Shown here: positions 1-8,681 of the stretch, one piece after another
How positions within the stretch are numbered: the stretch's first letter is position 1
How the letters are laid out: every line of letters begins with the position of its first letter
Assembly: GCF_001513955.1 (NCBI RefSeq)
Contig: NZ_KQ948144.1
Span: 1,257,076 to 1,321,075 of the forward strand
Reading direction: 5' to 3'
Source of the DNA: Streptomyces pseudovenezuelae
Lineage (GTDB): Bacteria; Actinomycetota; Actinomycetes; Streptomycetales; Streptomycetaceae
DNA length: 64,000 nt
Translations under genes and position numbers: made by a program
Notes under the pieces: model-generated
What the model was told of the DNA's origin: nothing
The model's input: the letters and a program-made list of their open reading frames with translations, nothing else
Databases searched by the model: none

Positions 1-168
1 CTCTTCCGCTCGCCCGGCGTCTTCGAGGGCGCGGTCGTGGACTTCATCGCGCCCAAGCACTTCGCGGTCTTCAACCTCGCCGACTCGGCGATCGTGTGCG
101 GCGGCATCCTGATCGTGCTGCTGTCCTTCAAGGGCCTCGACCCGGACGGGACCGTCCACAAGGACTGA
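1..168 (+). CDS. lspA: Lipoprotein signal peptidase LspA (signal peptidase II), C-terminal part
   Basis: Only the last 55 codons are in the window; the gene begins upstream. LspA is the inner-membrane aspartyl protease that removes the signal peptide from prolipoproteins after Lgt has lipidated the Cys. The visible part has the conserved VVDF stretch and the FNLADSAI stretch, whose Asp belongs to the family's second catalytic motif (NxAD). A last membrane helix ([12 protein letters not shown]) and a short charged tail follow. The order lspA then rluD is the usual bacterial one and supports the call. lgt, the partner enzyme, lies at 40736-41686. Confidence 0.9.
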   Translation, partial: LFRSPGVFEGAVVDFIAPKHFAVFNLADSAIVCGGILIVLLSFKGLDPDGTVHKD

Positions 169-182
169 TCCACAAGGACTGA
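155..182 (+). repeat. Tandem 14-bp duplication over the lspA stop codon
   Basis: Two perfect adjacent copies of TCCACAAGGACTGA (155-168 and 169-182). The first copy carries the last LspA codons and the stop; the second repeats them, including a second in-frame TGA. It looks like a recent replication-slippage duplication. Confidence 0.85.
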
Positions 183-228
183 GCCCGGGTTTTCCACAGG
201 CTCGGTCGGGGCTGTCTCACCCGTCCGG

Positions 229-234
229 CATACT
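229..234 (+). promoter_or_regulatory. Candidate -10 element (CATACT) of rluD
   Basis: CATACT ends six bases before the rluD GTG and there is no Shine-Dalgarno sequence, so transcription would start at or next to the start codon and give a leaderless mRNA. No clear -35 element is visible. Confidence 0.45.
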
Positions 235-240
235 CGACGG

Positions 241-1185
241 GTGAGCACCATTCCCGAGGTCCGTACCCTGCCCGTGCCCGACGGCCTGGAGGGCGAGCGC
301 GTCGACGCCGCCATCTCCCGCATGTTCGGCTTCTCCCGCACCAAGGCGGCCGAGCTCGCCGCCTCGGGGAAGGTCATGGTCGACGGGTCGGTGGTCGGGA
401 AGTCCGAGCGGGTGCACGGCGGGGCCTGGCTGGAGGTCGAGATGCCCCAGGCGCCCGCGCCGGTGCAGATCGTCGCCGAGCCGGTCGAGGGCATGGAGAT
501 CGTCCATGACGACGACGACGTGGTCGTGATCGTCAAGCCGGTCGGCGTGGCCGCGCACCCGTCGCCGGGCTGGACCGGGACGACCGTGATCGGTGGGCTC
601 GCCGCCGCCGGGTACCGCATCTCCACCTCCGGTGCCGCCGAGCGCCAGGGCATCGTGCACCGGCTGGACGTGGGCACCTCGGGGCTGATGGTCGTGGCCA
701 AGTCGGAGCGGGCGTACACCTCGCTCAAGCGGCAGTTCAAGGAGCGCACGGTCGACAAGCGGTACCACACGCTCGTCCAGGGCCACCCGGACCCGACCAG
801 CGGCACCATCGACGCCCCCATCGGCCGGCACCCCCAGCACGACTACAAGTGGGCCGTCACCGCCGAGGGCAAGCCGTCCGTGACGCACTACGACCTCATC
901 GAGGCGTTCCGCGCGGCCTCCCTGCTCGACGTGAAGCTGGAGACCGGGCGCACCCACCAGATCCGCGTCCACATGGCGGCCCACCGCCACCCGTGCGTCG
1001 GCGACCTGACGTACGGCGCCGACCCGACGCTCGCCAAGCGGCTGCGGCTGACCCGGCAGTGGCTGCACGCCGTGCGGCTCGGCTTCGAGCACCCCGGGGA
1101 CGGGGAGTGGGCGGAGTTCGCGAGCGAGTATCCGGACGACCTCCAGCAGGCCCTGGACCTGGTGCGTGAGGAGACCTACGGGTGA
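241..1185 (+). CDS. rluD: 23S rRNA pseudouridine synthase, RluD family
   Basis: A 314-aa protein that converts uridines in 23S rRNA (positions 1911/1915/1917 in E. coli RluD) to pseudouridine. An S4 RNA-binding domain occupies about residues 15-75 ([20 protein letters not shown]). The catalytic domain follows with the hallmark [14 protein letters not shown]143 is the expected nucleophile. The GRTHQIRVH motif is near residue 240. The GTG start is chosen because it begins the S4 homology and sits six bases after a -10-like hexamer. The stop overlaps the downstream acetyltransferase start by 4 bp, which indicates translational coupling. Confidence 0.93.
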   Translation: MSTIPEVRTLPVPDGLEGERVDAAISRMFGFSRTKAAELAASGKVMVDGSVVGKSERVHGGAWLEVEMPQAPAPVQIVAEPVEGMEIVHDDDDVVVIVKPVGVAAHPSPGWTGTTVIGGLAAAGYRISTSGAAERQGIVHRLDVGTSGLMVVAKSERAYTSLKRQFKERTVDKRYHTLVQGHPDPTSGTIDAPIGRHPQHDYKWAVTAEGKPSVTHYDLIEAFRAASLLDVKLETGRTHQIRVHMAAHRHPCVGDLTYGADPTLAKRLRLTRQWLHAVRLGFEHPGDGEWAEFASEYPDDLQQALDLVREETYG

Positions 1186-1652
1186 GCACGCCCGCGTACG
1201 AGGTGCGGGTCGCCGAGGACCCCGCCGACCGTGAGGCCTGCTTCACGGTGCGCAAGGAGGTCTTCGTCGGCGAGCAGGGCGTGCCCGAGGACATCGAGTA
1301 CGACGCCTACGACGCCGTGGCGGTCCATGTGCTGGCCGTGCGGGAGGACGGGGTGCCGCTCGGGACCGGGCGGCTGCTGTTCGGCGACGCGGCGGCCGGG
1401 AAGACCGGCGGTGACCAGTCGGTGGGTTCGCTGGGGCGGCTCGCCGTGACCCAGGACGCGCGCGGGCTCGGGGTCGGGGCCGCCCTTGTGCGGGCCGTCG
1501 AGGAGGCGGCACGCGCGCGGGGGCTGGCGGCTGTGGACCTGCACGCCCAGACGCACGCGCTGGGGTTCTACGAGCGGCTGGGGTACGTGGCGTACGGGCC
1601 CGGGTTCCTGGACGCGGGGATGCCGCACCGGGCCATGCGGCGCGTTCTCTGA
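1182..1652 (+). CDS. GNAT-family N-acetyltransferase
   Basis: A 156-aa single-domain GNAT protein. Motif A for acetyl-CoA binding is visible as [13 protein letters not shown] at about residues 88-100, and [11 protein letters not shown] near the C-terminus is the usual GNAT beta5-alpha4 region. The N-terminal [13 protein letters not shown] is typical of the ElaA/YjcF-like branch, which acetylates small molecules or proteins; the substrate cannot be told from sequence. The GTG start overlaps the rluD stop (GTGA), so it is translated from the rluD transcript. Confidence 0.85.
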   Translation: MSTPAYEVRVAEDPADREACFTVRKEVFVGEQGVPEDIEYDAYDAVAVHVLAVREDGVPLGTGRLLFGDAAAGKTGGDQSVGSLGRLAVTQDARGLGVGAALVRAVEEAARARGLAAVDLHAQTHALGFYERLGYVAYGPGFLDAGMPHRAMRRVL

Positions 1653-1744
1653 CGGTCGGCGGGAGCGGCGGTCGGGAGGGTTCGGGCGTTTTGCGGGCAG
1701 ACTGAAGTGACCGATGTTCTGTCGATCTGCCCGGAGCTTTGACC

Positions 1745-3319
1745 GTGGATCAGTTGGCCCTGTTGTTCGTGTTGTTGCTTGGGGCTCTGATCAGTGTCCC
1801 GGTGGGGGACCGTTTCGGGTTGCCCGCGCCGGTGCTGATGACGCTGCTCGGCATAGTGCTCGCGGTCCTGGACTTCGTACCGAATGTCGACATCCCGCCC
1901 GAGCTGATCCTGCCCATCCTGTTGCCGCCCCTGCTCTACGCGGCGGTGCGGCGCACTTCCTGGCGCCAGTTCACGGCCAACAAACGGCCGATCTTCCTGC
2001 TCGCCGTCGCGCTCGTGTTCGTGACGACCCTGTGTGTCGCCGCCGTCGCCCATGCGATCGTGCCGGGGCTGCCGGTCGCCGCCGCCCTCGCGCTGGGCGC
2101 GCTGGTCGCGCCGCCCGACCCGGTCGCCGCGACCGCCGTGGCGGGCCAACTGGGGCTGCCCCGCCGGCTGGTGTCCATCCTGGAGGGCGAGGGGCTCTTC
2201 AACGACGTCACGGCGATCGTGCTCTATCACGTGGCGGTCGCCGCGGCCGTCAGCGGCTCGTTCACGGCCGGGGAGGCCGGCCTGGAGCTCGTGCTCTCCG
2301 CGGTGGTCGCCGTCGCCGTGGGGCTCGCGCTCGGCTGGGGCGCCAACAAGCTGATGGACCTGCTGGGCGACGCCACCCTCCAGATCGGGCTGACGGTGCT
2401 CGTGCCGTACGCCTCCTACGTGCTCGCCGAGGAGCTGCACGGCTCCGGGGTGCTCGCCGTGCTGACCACCGCCCTGTTCCTCGCCGAGTACGGCACGGAC
2501 GCCGACGACGTGATGACCCGGCTGGCCGGGCACACCTTCTGGGACATCGTCGACACGCTCGTCACCGGGGTGGCGTTCGGGCTGATCGGGCTCGAACTGC
2601 ACAACGCGATCCGGACCGCGTCCGGCCGCTGGGGCGAGATGCTCGGCTGGGCCGCGGCGATCGTGGCCGTGGTCGTGCTCGTGCGGCTCGCCTGGCTGAT
2701 GCCGGCCACCTGGCTCACCAAACGGATGCACGCCAAACGGGACTACAGCGAGGAGATCCCGACCAGTTGGCGGGAGACCGTCATCATGTGGTGGTCCGGA
2801 ATGCGGGGCGTGGCGTCGGTGGCGCTGGCCCTGGCCATTCCGCTGGAGACCGACACGGGGGCGGGCTTTCCCGACCGGGACGAGATCGTCTTCATCGCGT
2901 TCGGGGTGATCATGGCCACGCTGGTGCTCCAGGGGCTGACCCTGCCGTGGCTGGTGAAGCGGCTGGGGGTGCAGGCCGACAGCGAGCGGGAGATGGAGTT
3001 CGAGAAGGCCCTCGCGGTCCGGGCGGCGAAGGCGGCCAAGCGGCGGCTGCGCGAGATCGAGGCCGTGGAGGAGCTGCCGGAGGAACTGGCCGAGCAGATG
3101 CAGCGGCGGGCGTTCGAGATCGCCGTGCGGATCCATCCGGAGACGGGGGGCGAGGAGCGGCGCGAGGCCAGGAGGCGGCTCAAGCGGATGCGACGGATCC
3201 AGGGCGAGCTGCTGAGCGCGGCGCGGCACGAGGTGCTGGCGGCGCGCAGCGAACCGGGGGCCGACCCCGAGGTCGTGGACCGGGTGCTGCGGCACCTGGA
3301 CGTCCGCAGTCTGCGGTGA
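1745..3319 (+). CDS. Na+/H+ (cation:proton) antiporter, CPA1/NhaP type
   Basis: A polytopic membrane protein of 524 aa exchanging cytoplasmic Na+ or K+ for protons. About 11-12 hydrophobic helices fill residues 1-405. The PPDPVAATAVAG segment and the FNDVTAIVLY segment are the family's ion-binding helices; the Asp of FNDVT is the expected transport residue. A charged cytosolic tail of roughly 115 residues follows. A TTG six bases upstream is also in frame, but the GGAG at 1733-1736 is 8 nt from the GTG at 1745 and only 2 nt from the TTG, so GTG is preferred. A 7-bp inverted repeat (1695-1701/1726-1732) lies just before the ribosome-binding site. Confidence 0.9.
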   Translation: MDQLALLFVLLLGALISVPVGDRFGLPAPVLMTLLGIVLAVLDFVPNVDIPPELILPILLPPLLYAAVRRTSWRQFTANKRPIFLLAVALVFVTTLCVAAVAHAIVPGLPVAAALALGALVAPPDPVAATAVAGQLGLPRRLVSILEGEGLFNDVTAIVLYHVAVAAAVSGSFTAGEAGLELVLSAVVAVAVGLALGWGANKLMDLLGDATLQIGLTVLVPYASYVLAEELHGSGVLAVLTTALFLAEYGTDADDVMTRLAGHTFWDIVDTLVTGVAFGLIGLELHNAIRTASGRWGEMLGWAAAIVAVVVLVRLAWLMPATWLTKRMHAKRDYSEEIPTSWRETVIMWWSGMRGVASVALALAIPLETDTGAGFPDRDEIVFIAFGVIMATLVLQGLTLPWLVKRLGVQADSEREMEFEKALAVRAAKAAKRRLREIEAVEELPEELAEQMQRRAFEIAVRIHPETGGEERREARRRLKRMRRIQGELLSAARHEVLAARSEPGADPEVVDRVLRHLDVRSLR

Positions 3320-3360
3320 GTCCGCGGACACGGGGATGCACTCCCCAAGGGCCCGTTTTG

Positions 3361-3366
3361 TAGGGT
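3361..3366 (+). promoter_or_regulatory. Candidate -10 element (TAGGGT) of the SDR gene
   Basis: TAGGGT is six bases before the ATG at 3373. No Shine-Dalgarno is seen, so the mRNA may be leaderless. A perfect 10-bp palindrome (GTCCGCGGAC, 3320-3329) lies upstream. Confidence 0.45.
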
Positions 3367-3372
3367 GCGGTC

Positions 3373-4113
3373 ATGGCTCGCAACGTGGTGATCAGCGGTG
3401 GTGGTACGGGAATCGGGCTCGCGGCGGCGCAGGTGTTCGCCGCGGAAGGGGACCGGGTGCTGCTGCTCGGGCGGCGCCCCGAGGTGCTGGAGAAGGCCGG
3501 GGTGCCCGGGGCGCTGACGTACGCCGCCGATCTGGCCGACGTCGGCCAGGTGCGCGGCGTCGTCGGCTTCGTGGAGCGGGAGTTCGGGGCCGTGGACGTG
3601 CTGATCCACAGTGCCGGGGGCACCGGGCAGCTCGAACCGCCCGCCGACGTCTCCGATCCGCTCGACGCCGTCGCCCACAACTGGACCGTGAACTTCCGGC
3701 TCAATGTGCTGACCGCGGCGCTGCTCACCGAGGGACTGAAGAACCGGCTCGCCTCCCCCGGCGGGCGGGTGCTGTTCGTCAGCTCCATCGCCGCCTACCG
3801 GGGGTCCGGGAGCGGGGCGTACGGGGCGGCGAAGGCGGGGCTGCATCCGTACGCGCACGATCTGGCGCGGGAGCTGGGGCCGCGGGGGATCACGGCGAAC
3901 GTGGTGGCGCCGGGGTATGTCGAGGACACGGAGTTCTTCGGGGCGGCCATTGATCCCGCTCGGCGGGAGCGGCTTGTCGGTGACACGTTGAACGGGCGGG
4001 CGGGGACGCCGGGGGATGTCGCCGCCACGCTGCACTGGCTGGCGTCGGCGGGGGCGGGGCATGTGACGTCTCAGATCGTGCAGGTCAATGGTGGTGCTGA
4101 GCGCGGGAGGTGA
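3373..4113 (+). CDS. Short-chain dehydrogenase/reductase (SDR)
   Basis: A classical SDR of 246 aa, a cytosolic NAD(P)(H)-dependent oxidoreductase. The N-terminal Rossmann glycine motif is GGGTGIG (residues 9-15). The catalytic Ser lies in FVSSIAAYRG and Y150/K154 in AYGAAKAG. The C-terminal VNGGAERGR end is typical of the FabG-like branch. The Arg in LLGRR after beta2 hints at NADP(H) preference. The substrate cannot be assigned. It is monocistronic and convergent with the mscS-type gene. Confidence 0.88.
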   Translation: MARNVVISGGGTGIGLAAAQVFAAEGDRVLLLGRRPEVLEKAGVPGALTYAADLADVGQVRGVVGFVEREFGAVDVLIHSAGGTGQLEPPADVSDPLDAVAHNWTVNFRLNVLTAALLTEGLKNRLASPGGRVLFVSSIAAYRGSGSGAYGAAKAGLHPYAHDLARELGPRGITANVVAPGYVEDTEFFGAAIDPARRERLVGDTLNGRAGTPGDVAATLHWLASAGAGHVTSQIVQVNGGAERGR

Positions 4114-4142
4114 CGGGGGCTGCGCGGCCGTTGGCGGGTGCG

Positions 4143-4213
4143 GGTCCGTCGTGGCCGGTCGCGCAGTTCCCCGCGCCCCTGGGTCAGTGCAGGCACCGGC
4201 GCCACGACGGACC
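4143..4213. terminator. Convergent-gene terminator with 13-bp perfect stem
   Basis: Arms 4143-4155 and 4201-4213 are exact reverse complements of 13 bp. The 45-nt loop holds the 24-bp Streptomyces repeat. It lies between the convergent SDR and MscS genes and ends 2 bp short of the mscS stop codon, so it could terminate both. Confidence 0.65.
4157..4180 (+). repeat. Dispersed Streptomyces intergenic repeat, copy 1
   Basis: This 24-bp segment, starting GGTCGCGCAGTTCC, is identical to the reverse complement of 37545-37568. I recognise it as a sequence scattered through many Streptomyces genomes next to gene ends. Its function is unknown to me. Confidence 0.75.
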
Positions 4214-4215
4214 GT

Positions 4216-5334
4216 CTAGCCGCGTCCCGTTCGCGGGGACTCGTGGGCGCGGCGGGGTGTCTCGCCGTCCCTCTCGTGGCCGTTGAGCCGCCGGAACCCC
4301 GGTGCCAGCGTCGCGTCCGCCGTGTTGACCCGCGGCAGGGCGTACGGGTGGTTGTCGGTGAGCCAGCGGACCATCTGCTCGCGGACCGTGACCCGTACCG
4401 TCCAGATGTCGTCGGCGTCCTTGGCGGTCACCAGGGCACGCACCTGCATGGTGTTCGGGGTGGTGTCGGTGACGGCGAGGCCGTAGTCGCGGCCGTCCCA
4501 GGCGGGGCACTCGCGCAGGATGTCCCGCAGGCGCTCGCGCATCAGCTCCACCGGGGCCGTGTGATCGACGTGCCAGTAGACGATGCCGGTCATCTGCGGG
4601 GTGCCGCGCGACCAGTTCTCGAACGGCTTCGAGGTGAAGTACGACACCGGCATGGTGATCCGGCGCTCGTCCCAGGTCCGGACCGTCAGGAAGGTCAGGG
4701 TGATCTCCTCGACGGTGCCCCACTCGCCGTCCACCACCACGGTGTCGCCGATGCGCACCATGTCGCCGAAGGCGATCTGCAGCCCCGCGAACATGTTGCT
4801 GAGCGTCGACTGGGCGGCCACACCGGCGACGATGCCGAGGATTCCGGCCGAGGCCAGCAGTGAGGCACCGGCCGCGCGCATCGCCGGGAAGGTCAGCAGC
4901 ATCGCGGCCACCGCCACCACGCCGACGGTCGCCGCGACCACCCGCATGATCAGCGTGACCTGGGTGCGCACCCGGCGGACCCGGGCGGCGTCGTGGTGGG
5001 CACGCGCGTAACGGGTGTACGTCGTCTCCACCACGGCCGCCGCGATCCGGATCACCAGCCAGGCGGTGGCCCCGATCAGCACCAGTGTCAGCGTCTGCCC
5101 GATGCCGGCGCTGTGCCGCTCCAGCACCCTTGCCTCGTCGTACGCCCCTCTCAACATCGCGGCGCACAGCACGAGCATGTAGGGGATGCGGCCCCGGCGC
5201 AGCAGACCCCACATCGGGGTCTCGCTGTGGCGTGCGTCGGCCTTGCGCAGCAGAAGGTCGGTGGCCCAGCCGATCACCAGAGTGAGCAGCACCGAGCCGC
5301 CGACCACGATCAGTGGGCGGAGTACGTTCTCCAT
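4216..5334 (-). CDS. MscS-family mechanosensitive ion channel
   Basis: A 372-aa membrane protein expected to gate in response to membrane tension and relieve hypo-osmotic shock. Four hydrophobic segments precede the pore: residues about 5-25, 50-62, 82-102 and 128-148. The pore-lining helix is the Ala/Gly-rich ASLLASAGILGIVAG stretch, and AFGDMVRIGDTVVVDGEWGTVEEI is the hallmark beta domain entry. A soluble vestibule domain follows and a charged tail of about 35 residues ends the protein. It is divergent from the dienelactone-hydrolase-like gene, with about 120 bp between them. Confidence 0.9.
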   Translation of the reverse strand: MENVLRPLIVVGGSVLLTLVIGWATDLLLRKADARHSETPMWGLLRRGRIPYMLVLCAAMLRGAYDEARVLERHSAGIGQTLTLVLIGATAWLVIRIAAAVVETTYTRYARAHHDAARVRRVRTQVTLIMRVVAATVGVVAVAAMLLTFPAMRAAGASLLASAGILGIVAGVAAQSTLSNMFAGLQIAFGDMVRIGDTVVVDGEWGTVEEITLTFLTVRTWDERRITMPVSYFTSKPFENWSRGTPQMTGIVYWHVDHTAPVELMRERLRDILRECPAWDGRDYGLAVTDTTPNTMQVRALVTAKDADDIWTVRVTVREQMVRWLTDNHPYALPRVNTADATLAPGFRRLNGHERDGETPRRAHESPRTGRG

Positions 5335-5453
5335 GACCCCGAACCTAACCGGCCCGGGGGAGGCATGAACATGTGACTTCCGCCGCGAAGTGGGTACGGG
5401 CGCCGCCGTGCCCGTGGAACGGCACTGTCGGTGCAGGCTGGCACCATGGCCTC

Positions 5454-6023
5454 ATGAACATCATGCTCTTTCACTCGACCTACGGCCTCAGGCCCGCCGT
5501 CCGTCAGGCCGCCGACCGGCTGCGGGAGGCCGGGCACGAGGTGTGGACGCCGGACCTCTTCGAGGGGCGCACGTTCGAGACGGTCGAGGAGGGCATGGCC
5601 TTCAACGAGGAGATCGGCAAGGACGAACTGCTCAAGCGGGCCGTCCTGGCCGCCGCGCCCTACTCCAAGCGCGGCCTCGTCTACGCCGGGTTCTCGCTCG
5701 GCGCCTCGATCGCGCAGACCCTCGCCCTCGGCGACGAGAAGGCCCGCGGGCTGCTGCTCCTGCACGGCACCTCCGACATCGCGCCGAACGCGACCGCGGA
5801 CGAGCTGCCGGTCCAGCTGCACGTGGCCGAGCCCGACCCCTTCGAGACCGACGACTGGCTGAGCGCCTGGTACCTCCAGATCGGCCGCACCGGCGCCGAC
5901 GTGGAGATCTACCGGTACGCCGGGGCCGGTCACCTCTACACCGACCCCGGTCTGCCGGACTACGACGAGGAGGCCGCCGAGGCCACCTGGAGAGTGGCCC
6001 TCGGCTTCCTCGACAGCCTCTAG
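5454..6023 (+). CDS. Dienelactone-hydrolase-family alpha/beta hydrolase
   Basis: A cytosolic alpha/beta hydrolase of 189 aa. The nucleophile elbow is GFSLG, with Ser at about residue 81; classical dienelactone hydrolases have Cys here, so the natural substrate may differ. The acid is probably the Asp in AEPDPF and the base the His in GAGHLYTDPG. The ATG at 5454 (MNIMLFHST) matches the family's first beta strand. A GTG 81 bp upstream would add an unrelated Trp/Pro-rich segment and was not used. No Shine-Dalgarno is visible. Its stop lies 7 bp from that of the convergent phoD gene, with no terminator between. Confidence 0.85.
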   Translation: MNIMLFHSTYGLRPAVRQAADRLREAGHEVWTPDLFEGRTFETVEEGMAFNEEIGKDELLKRAVLAAAPYSKRGLVYAGFSLGASIAQTLALGDEKARGLLLLHGTSDIAPNATADELPVQLHVAEPDPFETDDWLSAWYLQIGRTGADVEIYRYAGAGHLYTDPGLPDYDEEAAEATWRVALGFLDSL

Positions 6024-6030
6024 GGCGGCC

Positions 6031-7686
6031 CTAGACCGGCTGGTACGTCCGCTCGACCTTCTGCGTGCCGCTGCGCGTGCGGTACGAACGCGCCCAGGAC
6101 GAGGTCGCGTTCGCCTTGGTCTTGTCGGACAGCACGTAGTAGTCCATCTGCGCCCGGTCGGCGGTGATGTCCAGGACGCCGTAGCCGTGCCGGTCGGTGT
6201 CGACCCAGTGGACGTGCCGGTTGGCGAGCTGGATGACCGGCGCCGCGAGCGCGGTGACCGTGCCCTCGGGAACCTTCAGGAGGTCGTCGAGGTTGTCGGA
6301 GGTCACCGAGGTGACGACGAACTCCGTGGCGGCCGAGGCCGACAGCGGGTAGGTACCGGCGTCCACCGGCACGTCGTTGGCCCACGCCATGTGGATGTCA
6401 CCGGTCAGGAAGACGGTGTTGCGGATGGCGTTGGAGCGCAGGTGGGCCAGGAGTTCGCGGCGGTCGTCGGTGTAGCCGTCCCACTGGTCGGGGTTGAGGG
6501 CGAGGCCCTCCTTCGGCAGGCCCAGCAGCTCGGCGAGCGGCCTGAGCAGGTCGGCGGAGAGCGAGCCGATCGCGAACGGCGAGATCATCACGGAGTTGCC
6601 GACCAGCCGCCAGGTGGCGTCGGAGGACTTCAGTCCCGCCTTGAGCCAGTCCAGCTGGGCGCGGCCGGTGATCGTGCGGTCCGGGTCGTCCACCGAGCCG
6701 TTGCCCACGGCCACCTGCTGCGAGCGGAAGGACCGCAGGTCGAGCAGCGAGAGGTCGACGAGCTTGCCGAAGCGCAGCCGCCGGTAGGTGGTGCCGGCGA
6801 TCGCCGTACGGACCGGCATCCACTCGAAGTAGGCCTGCTTGGCCGCGGCCTGACGGGCCGTCCAGGCGCCCTCCGTGCCCTCGGTGTGGTTCTCGGCGCC
6901 GCCCGACCAGGCGTCGTTGGCGAACTCGTGGTCGTCCCAGATCGCCACGACCGGGGCGACCGTGTGCAGGGCCTGCAGGTCCGGGTCGGTCTTGTACCTG
7001 CCGTGCCGGGTCCGGTAGTCGGCGAGGGTGAGGATCTCGTGGGTCGGCGCGTGCTGCCGTACGACGGTGTCGCGGGTGCCGTACTCGCCGGTGCCGTACT
7101 CGTAGACGTAGTCGCCCAGGTGCAGCCAGGCGTCCAGGTCGCCGCGGGCCGCGAGGTGGCGGTAGGCGGAGAAGTAGCCGGCCTCCCAGTTGGCGCAGGA
7201 GACCACGCCGAAGCGGAGGTTCGCGACGGCCGCGTCCGCCGCCGGCGCGGTGCGGGTGCGCGCCGCCGGGGAGTCGGTGCCGCCCGCGGAGAAGCGGAAC
7301 CAGTAGTCGGTCGCGGGGGCCAGGCCCCGCACGTCCGCCTTGACCGTGTGGTCGGAGGCGGCGGTCGCGGTGACGGAACCCTTGGCGACGACGGTCGTGA
7401 AGGCCTTGTCCCTGGCGACGACCCAGCCGACCTCGATGTCCGGGCCGAGCCCGGAACCCGGTACGGCCTCTGCGGTCGGGGTCACCCGGGTCCACAGCAG
7501 GATGCCGTCCGGGAGCGGGTCGCCGGAGGCCACACCGTGCAGGAAGGCGGGGGCCTCGACCGCGCCGGCCGGCCAGGCGGCGGCGAGCGGGGCGGCCAGG
7601 ACAGCAGTGGCCGCCGCGGCCTTGACGACCGTACGGCGGCGTGGGGACGGGGAGTTGCTCCCGGCTGTGCTCTGTCTACTAGTCAC
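6031..7686 (-). CDS. phoD: Secreted alkaline phosphatase/phosphodiesterase PhoD (Tat substrate)
   Basis: A 551-aa PhoD-family metallophosphoesterase that releases phosphate from organic esters outside the cell. The N-terminus holds a twin-arginine signal ([11 protein letters not shown], then a hydrophobic stretch ending near AGAVEAP). The GVASGDP and WTRVTP motifs begin the mature domain. Metal ligands of the PhoD family are visible in [27 protein letters not shown] and TGDIHMAW. The GTG start is the only one that keeps the signal peptide. It has no recognisable ribosome-binding site and lies 2 bp from an inverted repeat. PhoP-type regulation is usual for the family, but no convincing PHO box was found. 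Confidence 0.92.
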   Translation of the reverse strand: MTSRQSTAGSNSPSPRRRTVVKAAAATAVLAAPLAAAWPAGAVEAPAFLHGVASGDPLPDGILLWTRVTPTAEAVPGSGLGPDIEVGWVVARDKAFTTVVAKGSVTATAASDHTVKADVRGLAPATDYWFRFSAGGTDSPAARTRTAPAADAAVANLRFGVVSCANWEAGYFSAYRHLAARGDLDAWLHLGDYVYEYGTGEYGTRDTVVRQHAPTHEILTLADYRTRHGRYKTDPDLQALHTVAPVVAIWDDHEFANDAWSGGAENHTEGTEGAWTARQAAAKQAYFEWMPVRTAIAGTTYRRLRFGKLVDLSLLDLRSFRSQQVAVGNGSVDDPDRTITGRAQLDWLKAGLKSSDATWRLVGNSVMISPFAIGSLSADLLRPLAELLGLPKEGLALNPDQWDGYTDDRRELLAHLRSNAIRNTVFLTGDIHMAWANDVPVDAGTYPLSASAATEFVVTSVTSDNLDDLLKVPEGTVTALAAPVIQLANRHVHWVDTDRHGYGVLDITADRAQMDYYVLSDKTKANATSSWARSYRTRSGTQKVERTYQPV

Positions 7687-7688
7687 GG

Positions 7689-7708
7689 CCGATCAGGTTA
7701 CTGATCGG
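7689..7708. promoter_or_regulatory. 8-bp inverted repeat abutting the phoD start
   Basis: CCGATCAG-GTTA-CTGATCGG is a perfect dyad 2 bp upstream of the phoD GTG. It occupies the place where a ribosome-binding site should be, so it is either an operator or an mRNA hairpin limiting translation. Confidence 0.4.
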
Positions 7709-7717
7709 TATGAACGA

Positions 7718-7749
7718 GAGCGGGCGAACCCGTGAAAGTTCGCCCGCTC
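7718..7749 (-). terminator. Terminator of the DsbA-like gene
   Basis: Perfect 12-bp stem (7718-7729/7738-7749) with an 8-nt loop, 20 bp after the stop of the minus-strand DsbA-like gene. Confidence 0.75.
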
Positions 7750-7769
7750 TTTGCCCGAAGAGTTCGGGA

Positions 7770-8585
7770 TCAGCCCTTCAGCGCCGCCTGGAGCGCCGTG
7801 TTGAAGTCGGCGACCGTCATCGGCGCGCTCTTGCCGTCGGAACCGGTCAGCGTCTTGCCGTCCATCTTCAGGGTCGGGGTGCCGCTGATGCCGTCCTTGT
7901 TGAACTTGTCGGACATCTCCAGGGCCCACTTGTCGTAGGTGCCGTTCTTCACGGCGTTCTGGAAGGTCTTGTTGTCCTTCAGCTCCGGGACGGTCTGCGC
8001 GATCTTGATGAGGTAGGCGTCGTCCTTGAACTTGTCGGGGCCGCTTTCCTCGGGGTGCCACTTCGTGGAGTACATCGCGGTCTTGTACTTCAGGAACGCG
8101 TCGGTGCTCACGTTCAGCGCCGCGCCGAGGGCGCTGAGGCCGTTCTTGGAACCCTCGCCGCCGAGGTTGCCGTCGAGGAAGGTGGCGCCGACGAACTGGA
8201 GCTTGAACTTGCCGTCCTCGACGTCCTTGTCGACGGTCGAGCCCACGGTCTGCTCGAACTGCGCGCACACGGGGCAGCGCGGGTCCTCGTACATGACCAG
8301 GGTCTTCTTGGCGGTGCTCTTGCCGATGACGACCGTCGTGCCGTTGGCGCCCGTGCTGTTGGCCGGCTTGACGAGCTTGTCGTCCTTGGCCGCCTCCCAG
8401 TAGCCGGGCTTGTTGCTCTGGACGACCGCGTAGCTGATGCCGCCGGCTATCGCCAGGACGCCGACGATGGAGCAGGCGACGATGACCTGCCGCTTGATCT
8501 TGTCGCGCTTGGCCTGGCGCTCGCGCTCCTGCCGCAGCCGCTCGCGGGCGGCGGTCTTCGCGGCCTGGCTGTTCCGCTTGCTCAT
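7770..8585 (-). CDS. Membrane-anchored DsbA-like thioredoxin-fold protein
   Basis: The protein has 271 aa, with a short Lys/Arg-rich cytosolic N-terminus, one transmembrane helix at about residues 33-55 and an extracytoplasmic DSBA-like thioredoxin domain. The redox motif is CPVC (C104/C107), and the cis-Pro loop is in ISGTPTLKMDG. It probably forms or shuffles disulfides in exported proteins. The ATG at 8585 is chosen because GGAG lies about 9 nt upstream; an in-frame GTG 30 bp further up has no better signal. A 7-bp inverted repeat at 8611-8627 lies just upstream of the start. A paralogue with CPAC is at 39859-40632. Confidence 0.87.
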   Translation of the reverse strand: MSKRNSQAAKTAARERLRQERERQAKRDKIKRQVIVACSIVGVLAIAGGISYAVVQSNKPGYWEAAKDDKLVKPANSTGANGTTVVIGKSTAKKTLVMYEDPRCPVCAQFEQTVGSTVDKDVEDGKFKLQFVGATFLDGNLGGEGSKNGLSALGAALNVSTDAFLKYKTAMYSTKWHPEESGPDKFKDDAYLIKIAQTVPELKDNKTFQNAVKNGTYDKWALEMSDKFNKDGISGTPTLKMDGKTLTGSDGKSAPMTVADFNTALQAALKG

Positions 8586-8681
8586 GGTGGTGTTCTCCAT
8601 CACGGGGACGCGCACACGACGTGTGCGGGGATACGTAGGTCGGGACTGGTGGTGCTCAGGTGCTGCACGAGCGGGTGAGGC

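Noticed and set aside
5373..5453. Upstream GTG start for the dienelactone-hydrolase-like gene
   Set aside because: The 27 extra residues are Trp/Pro-rich and do not resemble the family; the ATG at 5454 begins the first beta strand.
7687..7770. PHO box for PhoP upstream of phoD
   Set aside because: Only GTTCATA resembles one GTTCACC unit; a second direct repeat with 11-bp spacing is not present.
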